Source of the DNA: Fagopyrum homotropicum
Lineage: Eukaryota; Streptophyta; Magnoliopsida; Caryophyllales; Polygonaceae
Direction of reading: 5' to 3'
NCBI GenBank assembly: GCA_033239125.1
Contig: BSWB01000004.1
Coordinates: 62,371,501 to 62,435,500 of the forward strand
Length of the DNA stretch: 64,000 nucleotides
The position numbers and the translations under genes were made by a program. Within the stretch, counting starts at the first letter, position 1. Every line of letters begins with the position of its first letter. The notes below the pieces were generated by a model. The model made no database searches and was not told the origin of the DNA. It saw only the letters and a program-made list of their open reading frames with translations. Shown here in pieces: positions 46,179 through 55,782 of the stretch.

Positions 46179-49100
46179 ATGCGCAGGTCTAGGAACACCG
46201 AAGATCTCTTACCTCTTGATCAAGAGCTAGAGAAAACCTTGAGGCAAAAGCGCAAGGAAAAGAAGATGGCCGAAGAACACGAACGTGATCTTCAAACGGA
46301 GTTGGCAGAGAAGGAAGCTCAACTCCAATGGAATGAGAACCTCCGCCAGGATGAAATGGATCATCATCAATCTGAAGTTAGCAAACTGCAGGATGCGATG
46401 TTCCAAATGAGGATGGAGTTAAGCGACCTTAAGAATAAAGGAAGCAAGAAATCCTCAAGGAAGGGATCAAGAACTAGAAGAAGAAGTCACTCGTCCGCTG
46501 ATGATAGTGACTCTTCCATGCCACCGTTAGAGGAGATTGACCCCACGATCAATATGAATCCTTTCCATCCACGAGGAGCTGCTAATCGCCGCATTCCACC
46601 TAGGAATGTGAGGGTCGAACGTGTGGATAATGAGCCAAGAACTCTTGTCCAGCGGATGGATCCAACGCAACAACCACGCCGCTTGGGCGTGAATTTTGAT
46701 GCTGAAGATGTGCAAGGGTTTAGCTTTAACCCTCAAGTTATTACTCTTGTTCGCCAAAGCCAATTTGACGGTACAAGCGCTGAATCTCCACACCAACACT
46801 TGCAAAACTTTGAGTGTATGATGGAGACGATGAGACCGAAGAATGCTACCACCAACAACTACAAGCTTAAACCCTTCTTCTCTTTGAAAGGGAAAGCGTT
46901 GTCTTGGTACCAAGCTCTTCCTAACGGGAAACTAGACACGTGGGAAGACCTTTCCGCGGAGTTTCTCACCAAATTCTTCCCGCCCTCCAAAACGGCGGAA
47001 CTTAGAGGTAAGATTAATGCTTTTTCCATGAGACCTAACGAAAGTTTGTTTCAATCTTGGGAAAGGTTTCAGGATTTACTCTTGGATTGCCCTCATCATG
47101 GCATATCCAAGCTTGCCTTGCTAGAGATTTACTACAAGGGGCTGGATGCGGGAACGCAATTCAACCTCCAATCCCTCTCATGTGGAACGTTCATGGACAT
47201 GAGAGAAGATGACGCTTGGGACTTCATCGAGAAGCAAGCAAGAGTCATAGAGAAGTATTCCCACCGGAAAGTGGAGGGAAATCGTGTGGAGCAAGGAGCA
47301 AAGCTCACACATGAAGCTCAAAATCAGATTTTCTCCCTCAACAATGAGATCAAAGAGTTGAAGGAGGCTATCAAGACCAACTTCCCAAAGCAACAAGAGA
47401 AGGATGTTGGCTATTTGGGCAACAACAATGGCGGTGATAACACCAACCGCAACAATAACAACAATAACCGGAACAACAACTGGAATAACAATTGGAATGG
47501 AAACAACAACAACCGGAACAACAATTGGAACAACAATAGGGGTTCAAACAACAACAATTGGCGCTCCAATCAACAAAATTCCGGTAAATCATATCCTTCC
47601 AATTCTAATTCACTAACTCCACCTTCCTCTTCCTCCACTCCTTTGAAAAGCCAGGGGCAATCATCTAATGGAGGAAACAATACGGGAAAGGAGAAGCCCA
47701 ATCCCATGTTGGAAACAATTTTGGGAAAACTTCAAGGGTTGGAGAACCGCCTCATCAAGGTTGATGATCAAGTTTCTAAGGTTGACAAAGCTCAAAAAGT
47801 TTTGGAAAACCAAATGTTCAACCACGCGGAGGAAGTTCCTAGAAATCAAGGGAAACTTCCAGGAAAGACGGAGGACAACCCTAAGGGAAGGGTGATGGCG
47901 ATTACAACTAGGAGCGGAGTGACTACTACCGATCCGCAACCTACATTCGTTGAAGTCCCCGTAGAGAAGGAAAAAGGAAAAGGGAAGGAGAAGGAAGATG
48001 TCTATGTTCCTCCTCCAGCTTACAAACCTCCCCTACCATTTCCTCAATCTAGAGCGCGAGCGCGCCTAGACAAACAATTCGGTAAGTTCATAGAACTCAT
48101 GAGTAAGCTGCATATTAATATACCCTTCATTGATGCTATTGTAGGTATGCCGGCTTATGGCAAGTTCTTGAAGGAGCTCCTCTCCAACAAGAGGAAGCTA
48201 GAAGACTTTGGTGAGGTCAAGATGAGTTCGGATTCTTCGGATCTCATCAAGACCATGAAGGAGAAAATGCCCCCAAAGTTGAAGGATCCGGGGTCATTTT
48301 GCATTCCCATTGGAGTGGGAGATGTCACATATGACGCTTTATGTTACTTAGGAGCAAGTGTGAGCATCATACCACTTGCATTATGCAGGAAGATCGGTTT
48401 AGGCGATCCTAAACCGGTAAAGATGACGTTGTACATGGCGGATCGATCCATCACTCGCCCCGTCGGCATTGTAGAAGACGTCCCGGTCAAGCTAGGTAAA
48501 TTCTTTGTTCCCATCGATTTTGTCATGCTTGACATTCCTGCAGATAGTCCGGTCCCGATCATACTCGGAAGACCGTTTCTTGCAACTTCCGGCTGCATGG
48601 TCGATTGCAAGAATGGTAGACTCGCTTTTGATATTGGAGAAGAGAAAGTAGAATTCGTTCTTTCCACTCTAGTGAAGGAACCGATCTTCGACGAGGATAT
48701 TTACGATGTCCAAGATGAAGAGGGTTTATCTAGGGAAGAGGTAAGTGCAATTCTCTTTAATGATCCTTTACAAAAAGTCATTACCATGAGTCTAGCAGAT
48801 GTAGGGGAAGAAGGAGAGTGCAAAGAGGAAATTGAAGCCTTAGAAGCACAAGAAGAGATGCATGAAGTGGAGTTTGAGAAACTCCACGATGAGGCTGAGA
48901 ATGTTAGAATCCACGGTCATACCCTATATTCCACGACCGTGGATTTCACAACCAAAATCGACCTCCATTCCAGGGGATTACACGGCCGTGGAACATATGG
49001 AGAGGCCGTAATTCGGACCGTGGAAGAAGGTGATCGGCATACTTCTTCAACTTCTTTTGATTCTTCTCCAACTCACTCAACACCCTTAGAAACTTCTAAG

Positions 49101-51380
49101 GAAACGTCGAATGCTCCTCAAGGATCATTGGAAGCTCCGAAAGTGATGGAACTCAAACCACTTCCTACTCATCTAAGGTACGCTTTTCTAGGATCTAATT
49201 CTACCTTTCCGGTTATCGTTAGTTCCGAACTGAGCATATATGAACATGAGCAGCTCATGATTGTCCTTAGGAAACATAGAAAAGCCATAGGCTACACTAT
49301 TGAGGACTTAGTAGGAATTAAACCCTCCCTATGTATGCATAAGATACTAATGGAGGAGGACTTTAGAACTTCAAGACAACCTCAAAGGCGGTTGAATCCG
49401 ACCATGAAGGAGGTTGTCAAGAAGGAGATTCTTAAACTTCTTGATGCAGGTATTATCTATCCTATCTCCGATAGCAAGTGGGTGAGTCCAGTTCAAGTAG
49501 TTCCGAAGAAGGGAGGAATGACGGTCATCACCAACAAGAACAACGAACTCATTCCTACCCGAACCGTAACTGGATGGCGAATGTGTATAGACTACCGCAA
49601 GCTCAACAACGCAACGCGGAAGGATCACTTTCCATTGCCATTCATCGATCAAATGCTTGAAAGGTTAGCACAACATTCACATTTTTGCTACCTTGACGGT
49701 TATAGTGGTTTCTTTCAGATTCCGATACATCCGGATGATCAAGAGAAGACCACATTCACGTGCCCTTGGGGTACGTTCGCCTATAGGAGAATGCTGTTCG
49801 GGATTTGCAACGCCCCAACCACCTTTCAACGGTGCATGATGGCCATCTTCTCCGAATACGTAGAGGAAATCATGGAAGTCTTCATGGACGACTTCTCCGT
49901 ATACGGTTCCTCTTTTAACGATTGCCTTTCTAACCTTTCTCTTGTTTTACAAAGATGTGAAGACACTAACCTAGTTCTTAATTGGGAGAAGTGTCAATTC
50001 ATGGTTAAGGAAGGAATCGTATTAGGTCACTTAGTCTCTAGTAGAGGGATAGAGGTAGACAAGGCTAAGATAGAGACCATAGAGAAACTTCCTCCCCCAA
50101 TTTCGGTGAAAGGGATAAGAAGCTTCCTAGGACATGCTGGATTTTATAGACGTTTCATTAAGGACTTTTCTAAGATATCAAAACCTCTCACTAATCTATT
50201 GATGAAGGATGCGGTTTTTGAGTTTTCGCAGGAATGTTTAGATGCGTTTAACACCATTCGGCAAGCTCTAATTTCAGCACCTATTATCCAACCTCCGGAT
50301 TGGACTCTCCCCTTCGAGATTATGTGCGATGCTAGTGACGTAGCTATTGGAGCTGTTCTTGGACAACGAAAGGAAGGACGAACCCATGCCATATACTATG
50401 CTAGCAAGACGCTAGATGAAGCGCAGCTCAACTACGCCACTACTGAGAAAGAATTTCTAGCCATTGTCTACGCTATTGACAAGTTTCGCTCTTATCTTGT
50501 AGGTGCAAAGGTGATTGTCTACACGGATCATGCTGCGATCCGGTACCTCCTTGCGAAGAAAGATGCGAAGCCAAGGCTGATTAGATGGATTCTTCTCCTA
50601 CAAGAATTCGATCTTGAGATCCGCGACAAGAAAGGTTCAGAAAATTCTGTTGCGGATCATTTGAGTCGCCTAACACATCTAGGGGACGACCATCTACCCA
50701 TTGATGACTCCTTTCCAGACGAACACTTACACATCATAGAGGAGTGCATCAACGTGATCTCCAAAGGTAACGAACCATGGTTTGCTGATTTTGTTAAATA
50801 TTTGGTTTGCCAGGAGACACCGCCCGGACTATCCTACGCACAAAGGAAGAAGTTCTTTAAGGACATCCGGGAATACTATTGGAACGAGCCTCTCCTCTTT
50901 AAGAGAGGTCCGGATGGCATCATTCGGCGATGTGTGCCGGAAGATGAGATGCAAAGTGTCATCCGCCATTGTCATTCACTACCTTGTGGAGGACACGCTA
51001 GTTCGAACAAGACTAGCGCAAAGGTATTGCAATCTGGATTCTATTGGCCTACTTTATTTAGAGATGTGCAATCCTTTGTTTCTTGCTGCGATGCTTGTCA
51101 AAGAACAGGCAATATTTCTAGAAGGAACGAGATGCCCCTCAACAACATCCAAGAGGTGGAGATTTTCGACGTTTGGGGAGTTGATTTCATGGGACCATTC
51201 CCATCTTCTTGTGGAAACCAATACATACTATTGGCGGTAGACTACGTTTCTAGATGGGTGGAAGCAATTGCCTCTCCCACAAATGATGCCATGGTGGTGG
51301 TTAAGTTCTTCAACAAGACCATCTTTCCGCGATTTGGACACCAAGGACGATCATTAGTGATGGAGGTTCTCACTTCATAG
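46179..51380 (+). CDS. Athila-type Gag-Pol polyprotein, integrase frameshifted
   Basis: A single 1733-residue frame. Gag (about 1-480) has an N-terminal coiled coil (20-90), a Retrotrans_gag capsid-like core (about 200-360) and then an Asn/Trp-rich stretch (about 414-470) in place of a zinc knuckle. The retropepsin-like protease has 'YLGASVSIIP' with Tyr at residue 723 where the catalytic Asp belongs. The reverse transcriptase has FMDD (Asp 1237/1238). The RNase H starts near residue 1380 (Asp 1384 in 'CDAS'). The integrase has an HHCC zinc site (about 1595-1640) and the first catalytic Asp at 1669. A one-base deletion near 51338-51341 ends the frame 13 codons later; the rest of integrase continues in another frame. 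Start chosen at the first ATG after the primer site, conserved in the copy at 61469. The polyprotein cannot be fully functional. Confidence 0.9.
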   Translation: MRRSRNTEDLLPLDQELEKTLRQKRKEKKMAEEHERDLQTELAEKEAQLQWNENLRQDEMDHHQSEVSKLQDAMFQMRMELSDLKNKGSKKSSRKGSRTRRRSHSSADDSDSSMPPLEEIDPTINMNPFHPRGAANRRIPPRNVRVERVDNEPRTLVQRMDPTQQPRRLGVNFDAEDVQGFSFNPQVITLVRQSQFDGTSAESPHQHLQNFECMMETMRPKNATTNNYKLKPFFSLKGKALSWYQALPNGKLDTWEDLSAEFLTKFFPPSKTAELRGKINAFSMRPNESLFQSWERFQDLLLDCPHHGISKLALLEIYYKGLDAGTQFNLQSLSCGTFMDMREDDAWDFIEKQARVIEKYSHRKVEGNRVEQGAKLTHEAQNQIFSLNNEIKELKEAIKTNFPKQQEKDVGYLGNNNGGDNTNRNNNNNNRNNNWNNNWNGNNNNRNNNWNNNRGSNNNNWRSNQQNSGKSYPSNSNSLTPPSSSSTPLKSQGQSSNGGNNTGKEKPNPMLETILGKLQGLENRLIKVDDQVSKVDKAQKVLENQMFNHAEEVPRNQGKLPGKTEDNPKGRVMAITTRSGVTTTDPQPTFVEVPVEKEKGKGKEKEDVYVPPPAYKPPLPFPQSRARARLDKQFGKFIELMSKLHINIPFIDAIVGMPAYGKFLKELLSNKRKLEDFGEVKMSSDSSDLIKTMKEKMPPKLKDPGSFCIPIGVGDVTYDALCYLGASVSIIPLALCRKIGLGDPKPVKMTLYMADRSITRPVGIVEDVPVKLGKFFVPIDFVMLDIPADSPVPIILGRPFLATSGCMVDCKNGRLAFDIGEEKVEFVLSTLVKEPIFDEDIYDVQDEEGLSREEVSAILFNDPLQKVITMSLADVGEEGECKEEIEALEAQEEMHEVEFEKLHDEAENVRIHGHTLYSTTVDFTTKIDLHSRGLHGRGTYGEAVIRTVEEGDRHTSSTSFDSSPTHSTPLETSKETSNAPQGSLEAPKVMELKPLPTHLRYAFLGSNSTFPVIVSSELSIYEHEQLMIVLRKHRKAIGYTIEDLVGIKPSLCMHKILMEEDFRTSRQPQRRLNPTMKEVVKKEILKLLDAGIIYPISDSKWVSPVQVVPKKGGMTVITNKNNELIPTRTVTGWRMCIDYRKLNNATRKDHFPLPFIDQMLERLAQHSHFCYLDGYSGFFQIPIHPDDQEKTTFTCPWGTFAYRRMLFGICNAPTTFQRCMMAIFSEYVEEIMEVFMDDFSVYGSSFNDCLSNLSLVLQRCEDTNLVLNWEKCQFMVKEGIVLGHLVSSRGIEVDKAKIETIEKLPPPISVKGIRSFLGHAGFYRRFIKDFSKISKPLTNLLMKDAVFEFSQECLDAFNTIRQALISAPIIQPPDWTLPFEIMCDASDVAIGAVLGQRKEGRTHAIYYASKTLDEAQLNYATTEKEFLAIVYAIDKFRSYLVGAKVIVYTDHAAIRYLLAKKDAKPRLIRWILLLQEFDLEIRDKKGSENSVADHLSRLTHLGDDHLPIDDSFPDEHLHIIEECINVISKGNEPWFADFVKYLVCQETPPGLSYAQRKKFFKDIREYYWNEPLLFKRGPDGIIRRCVPEDEMQSVIRHCHSLPCGGHASSNKTSAKVLQSGFYWPTLFRDVQSFVSCCDACQRTGNISRRNEMPLNNIQEVEIFDVWGVDFMGPFPSSCGNQYILLAVDYVSRWVEAIASPTNDAMVVVKFFNKTIFPRFGHQGRSLVMEVLTS
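48911..49022 (+). promoter_or_regulatory. Dyad cluster inside the pol frame (protease-RT spacer)
   Basis: CCACGACCGTGG (48931-48942) and the near-copy ACACGGCCGTGG (48980-48991), with half-sites at 48911 and 49017, lie in the spacer between protease and reverse transcriptase. The cluster resembles the LTR U3 cluster but stays in frame, coding a segment with 'HGHTLYSTTVDF' and 'RGLHGRGTYGEA'. No TATA box follows. Its role is unknown. Confidence 0.5.
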
Positions 51381-52030
51381 CCCGTCGCTTTGAAGCTCTT
51401 CTAGCTAAGTATGGGGTTACTCACAAGATCGCTACCCCTTATCATCCACAAACTAGTGGACAAGTTGAGATCTCAAATAGGGAGATCAAAGGAATTCTAG
51501 AAAAGACGGTTTCAAGGACTAGGAAGGATTGGTCCTTGAAGCTAGATGATGCATTATGGGCATACCGGACTACGTACAAGACTCCCATAGGAACCACACC
51601 ATACAACCTTGTGTATGGAAAGTCTTGTCACTTGCCGGTGGAGCTGGAGCACAAAGCGTTTTGGGCTATCAAGTGGCTGAATTTCGGCATGAAGGAAGCG
51701 GGAGAGAAGCGTCTCCTAGACATCAATAAGCTGGATGAAAACGCCAAGATCTACAAGGAAAGGGCAAAGCGTTGGCATGATAAGCATATCATTCCAAAGG
51801 ACTTCAAAGAAGGAGATCAAGTTCTCCTCTTCAATTCAAGACTTCGCCTCTTTCCAGGTAAGCTTAAATCCCGTTGGACCGGACCCTTTCTAATTAAGCG
51901 TATTTTCCCCCATGGTGCAGTTGAAGTATGGGGTGAAGCGAGCGGAAGCTTTAAGGTGAACGGCCAACGACTCAAGAAGTATACGCCGGAACTCCAAACT
52001 GAGGAGTTTGCGTCTACCGCACTCGAATAA
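51341..52030 (+). pseudogene. Integrase C-terminal part in the shifted frame
   Basis: The 230 codons from 51341 to the stop at 52028-52030 contain the second and third catalytic residues, Asp (51359-51361, in 'ISDGG') and Glu (51467-51469), with exact D-x35-E spacing, then the 'WAYRTTYKTPIGTTPY' region and the C-terminal DNA-binding part. Only the one-base slip upstream separates it from the main pol frame. It is not expressed as integrase unless frameshifting occurs, for which I see no slippery site. Confidence 0.85.
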
Positions 52031-52857
52031 GTGCGAGTTTGGTCTAGCTACGGACCTTAAACAAAGCGCTTCTTGGGAGGCAACCCAAGGTATTTCATTT
52101 TCGTTTTTGTTTCCGATTCATAGTTTAGCTTAGAATAGACGTTTTCTTTTCTTTTTGCCTCGATTTCTTCCGGTATGTTCGTGTTTTTGGTTGTAGGATC
52201 GATGGAAAAGGAAAAGAGGAGAGTAATGTTGAAGAAAAGCGACGAAATTCGGACTTTGGAGCTTTACAGGAGGTTCCACGGTCTAAATTACGGTTGTCAT
52301 AGCTACAGTGGCCGTAATTTCCAAAAGCCTTTGAAAAATCACCAAAACCACGGTTCCGTACACTTCCACGGCCGTGGAACACCCCGACAGACCGTGATTT
52401 TCAAAATTTTGCCTGCAACTATATAAGCCACGTTCTTCACAAAACTCATCCCAAAAACCCCTCTTTCCACGACCTAATTGCCGAAATTCCACGACCTCCT
52501 CAAAATCTTCGTTTCTTAATCGTTTCTAACGATTCTTCTTCCTAAACTGCAGCAAATTAAACCACAAACAACATCCAAGCGACGAATCGAACGGAAATTC
52601 ATCAACAAACTCGCATTTCGGATTTTTCAATCCGAAAAAGAGGTTTATTCTTTCTTCTTGATTCTCGCCAATTTGGTTCGTTTTTGCTATAGATTTTTAG
52701 GAGAACTGATAGAGACTGGAAGGAATTAGACTAGGACTGCTTGTTGTGGTGATTGCTTGTGAATTTGCTGAGATTCGTGAAATTTTGGGACGAATCACGA
52801 CCTCTGGATAAACCACGGCCGTAATTCTTGAAGAACAGACCGTAATTTTTCTGCAGA
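52031..52857 (+). other. Spacer between pol and ORF3
   Basis: It begins with the conserved 'gcgcttcttgggaggcaacc' block (about 52066-52085), then holds the dyad cluster and TATA box described separately, and a half-dyad 'ccacggccgtaatt' (52813-52826) just ahead of the ORF3 start. No reading frame of note. Confidence 0.7.
52276..52427 (+). promoter_or_regulatory. Candidate internal promoter for ORF3
   Basis: LTR-type half-sites at 52276 and 52308 and a perfect CCACGGCCGTGG (52366-52377) are followed 43 bp later by TATATAAG (52420-52427). The ORF3 ATG is 430 bp downstream at 52858. The arrangement copies the LTR U3 (dyads, then TATA). A promoter role is inference from architecture only. Confidence 0.5.
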
Positions 52858-54429
52858 ATGGATTTTGTAAGGAGAATGTCGGGAAGGATAAAAGAAAAGA
52901 AGGGTGAGCAGAATAAGAAAAGGAAAGGCAATCCCTCCACCTCCTCATCCTCTAGGGCACCACCACCCTCATCTCCTTCACTACCATCTTCACCTTCACC
53001 TCCATCCTCACCTCCTCACCCTAGAATTCCGACCATACATGAGAACCATCTTGCTGCTTTTGAGAAGATCACGAAGAGGCCAGTGATTGGCCCTAGATAT
53101 TTGTTGTTGGAGGATCTACATCCTCTCAACATAGTTGATGATCTTACTTGGCTCTTGGATAGAGCCGTATTAGTTATCTTCTCGGCTATCCGAGAAGACG
53201 CCTATGAGGAGATCACCCGGGAGGTTGTGACGTCTTTCGAGCACAGCCACGTAGATAGGACCGTCTCTTTCCGTCTCATGGAAAGAGACTACCATTTGAG
53301 TATCGTTGAGTTTGGGACTATCTTTGGGTTTCATGAGACCTATAATGGTCGATTTCCGAGTGGTGTTTACCCCAAGGATTTTTGGGAGGAAGTTGCAATG
53401 ATTTACGCCGACGAGGACCGTTGGCAACCCGCTGATACCAAGGCTAGATTGATGTACCATCTAGCCTTGAAGATAGCTCACCGTGTTCTTTCGGAGTGTC
53501 TCTTTCCTAGGACGGAGACGCCCCAAAAGATCAAGACGGATGAGCTATTCTTGCTCTATTGCATGCTTTATGGACGCCGTGCAGATTGTGCTACTCTCTT
53601 GGCTGCTACGATGAGCAAGCTCAAGAACAAGTCGAAGGGAAACATCGGATATGGTGGGATAGTTACCCACATTGCTAGGAGTTTTGGTGTAGATTTTTCT
53701 GCTTGCACCCGCATACCGGCCGTTCCTTTAGGGCTACATGCATTCATGGTTAGGGGTCTCATTTTCCCCACACATGGAGGTCCGCCTTATGCGGGCATGC
53801 CTTGGGAGACTAGGACGGGTAGGGGTATAGAGTGGCTGCCGGAGTATTCCATTATGGCGGGACGCCATAATTGGAAGAAGACGTTCGCTGCGATGCATGC
53901 GAACAGGATAGTAGCTCCCCCTTACGTCCCACCACTGGTTGTCGAGGAGGAGGATATGAGAGATCAGTTTCAGAGTGGAGGAGGAGCGGAGCAGGAGTTT
54001 GGCACGTTTCCGGACCAGCCGGAGGCGGCCTCAGATGTACCTAGACGCTCTCCACGTCCAGCTAGAGCCTCAGGCTCGTCATCTCGCCGCGCTAGCGTGA
54101 GTGAGAGGCCCACGTGGATGACCACACCTCCCACATGGTATGGCATTCCCCCTCCTTGGTCCACGGAGCAGCCAGCAGCACCACCACCAACACCAGTACC
54201 ATCCGACGCCCCAGCATGGTACAGTCACGCCCCGGGATGGTACGAGCAGATGCCGGATTGGGCTACCGGACTTTCAGAAAGAGTTGGAGCGTTGGAGATC
54301 CGGGCCGACGCTAGAGACGGACGCCTCGACGACCTCGACCACATGATGAGGGACGTCTACCGCCAGCAGTTTGGGCGGCACTACGACTCCAGCTTCTCCC
54401 CATTCCCGCCTCCGCCGGCGCCGCAGTGA
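52858..54429 (+). CDS. Athila ORF3 (third ORF, unknown function)
   Basis: An intact 523-residue protein. Residues 1-65 are basic and then Ser/Pro-rich; 66-360 form a conserved core of the plant retrotransposon ORF-1-like type ('VDRTVSFRLMERDYHLSIVEF', 'GVYPKDFWEEVAMIY', 'LLYCMLYGRRADCATLLAAT'); about 400-480 is Pro/Ser-rich with repeated P-x-W-(Y/x) units ('PTWMTT', 'PTWYGI', 'PAWYSH', 'PGWYEQ', 'PDWATG'); the end (480-523) looks coiled coil plus proline tail. I see no signal peptide and no long hydrophobic membrane segment, so the common label env-like rests on position only. It remains open in an element whose pol is broken. A decayed relative is at 8095 and the C-terminus of another at 59608-59061. 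Confidence 0.85.
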   Translation: MDFVRRMSGRIKEKKGEQNKKRKGNPSTSSSSRAPPPSSPSLPSSPSPPSSPPHPRIPTIHENHLAAFEKITKRPVIGPRYLLLEDLHPLNIVDDLTWLLDRAVLVIFSAIREDAYEEITREVVTSFEHSHVDRTVSFRLMERDYHLSIVEFGTIFGFHETYNGRFPSGVYPKDFWEEVAMIYADEDRWQPADTKARLMYHLALKIAHRVLSECLFPRTETPQKIKTDELFLLYCMLYGRRADCATLLAATMSKLKNKSKGNIGYGGIVTHIARSFGVDFSACTRIPAVPLGLHAFMVRGLIFPTHGGPPYAGMPWETRTGRGIEWLPEYSIMAGRHNWKKTFAAMHANRIVAPPYVPPLVVEEEDMRDQFQSGGGAEQEFGTFPDQPEAASDVPRRSPRPARASGSSSRRASVSERPTWMTTPPTWYGIPPPWSTEQPAAPPPTPVPSDAPAWYSHAPGWYEQMPDWATGLSERVGALEIRADARDGRLDDLDHMMRDVYRQQFGRHYDSSFSPFPPPPAPQ

Positions 54430-55782
54430 TTCGATGCATGACCGTTCGTTTTAGACATTCCCGCCACCACTTTGTGAGTTTCTTTTTCATTTCTTTCTTT
54501 TCCTTCTTTCTTTTGAACATTAGGGACAATGTTCGTCCTAAGTATGGGGTGGGATGTACTAAAAAGTTTGTAATAACTCTACTTACTATGTTCGCTTTCA
54601 TTTGAGACTATCGTTGCATGTTCATTATGTGTTGCACGTTTCCTTATTGTATTGCATGAAAAGTGACTTGAAAAACCCATAAAAATTGAAAAATTTTGAA
54701 AATTTTGAGCTTCTAATGAATTGAGATGATTTCCATGATAATCACTACTTGTGAATTGAGTTTGATGACAATTGCATGCTTAAAAGGATTGTGAATTGAA
54801 AAGAATTTGAATGAATAAATTTTACCTCTTTTGCAAGCTTTATAATGTGAAAATGTTACCTAAATCATGCTAGGAAATTGAAGTTGAAATCACATTATAA
54901 GTTCCTAATCCTATACTTCTTGTTTAAATGATTAAGGCAATTCGATACTTTCTTCCTTCTTTCTTTGATCATCTAGCTCCTCATTGAAATATTAGCCTCC
55001 TTTACCTATCCGGGAATTTGGAGAAGTGAAAGAGAAAAAGGCATGTTTGATGTGGGAGGGCCATGAGAGCAATTATTTGCAATCAAATGAATAGAAAGAA
55101 ATTGTAGGTTTGGGGAAGTCAATCATGACGATGAGTAACTCGGCACCATTCACATAGCCGGGTGTTTGTGTCTTGCCAAAGTCGAATTGAGCGATATTCC
55201 TAGCGGATTATGGTATGTGCGCTAAGGGTTTGAGGCATCTCTTGAAAAATTGAGAAACGCCGATCTCCTAGGCTTCGGTTTTTGTGCACCTCTATCCATA
55301 ACTCCAAAAGTAAAGTCGAAAAATGAATAGGAGAGAGCGAAGCTCTAAGTTGAAGTGTTGCGGGAACCGCATAAGAAGAAGAAGGTAGTTGTCCGCTTTC
55401 CCGGATCTATGCACCACTTTCCCTTAAAGTTTTCCCTTCCCTTCCGTATTCTAAACCTTTTCTTTGAAAGTCCTTAAGATCAAAAGAATGTTATATGACT
55501 TGGTGATCTAAATTGAAGTTTCTTGTGATTGATTTTGATAATGTTTGAAGGTTATAATGCTTACTTGGAAGTCAAATTAGTTCATGAATTTTCTTTGCTT
55601 TTTGCTCTTTAATTGAGTGTGTGAAAGTTTGATAAACGATTGAAGCAAGGTTTGAGAATGATCTACTCTTTAGAAGTCACGTTCATCCAAAAAGAAGATA
55701 CACATATTTCATCCTAACTCTTGTTTAAAACTTTTTGAAAGACCTTGCTTAGGGACAAGCAAGTGTTAAGTATGGGGTTATT
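54430..55782 (+). other. 3' untranslated region of element B
   Basis: Holds a pyrimidine-rich tract (54479-54514), a hairpin with arms AACATT (54516-54521) and AATGTT (54528-54533), a polypurine-like 'aagtatggggtggga' (54540-54554), the 'gatgagtaactcgg' block (about 55130) and the true polypurine tract 'aagtatggggttatt' (55768-55782). It has no coding frame. Confidence 0.7.

Noticed and set aside
51320..51345. Programmed frameshift in pol
   Set aside because: No slippery heptamer or obvious downstream structure at the break; element D-type continuity supports a simple deletion.
52858..54429. Calling ORF3 an envelope gene
   Set aside because: No signal peptide, membrane span or cleavage motif visible; position alone is not enough.
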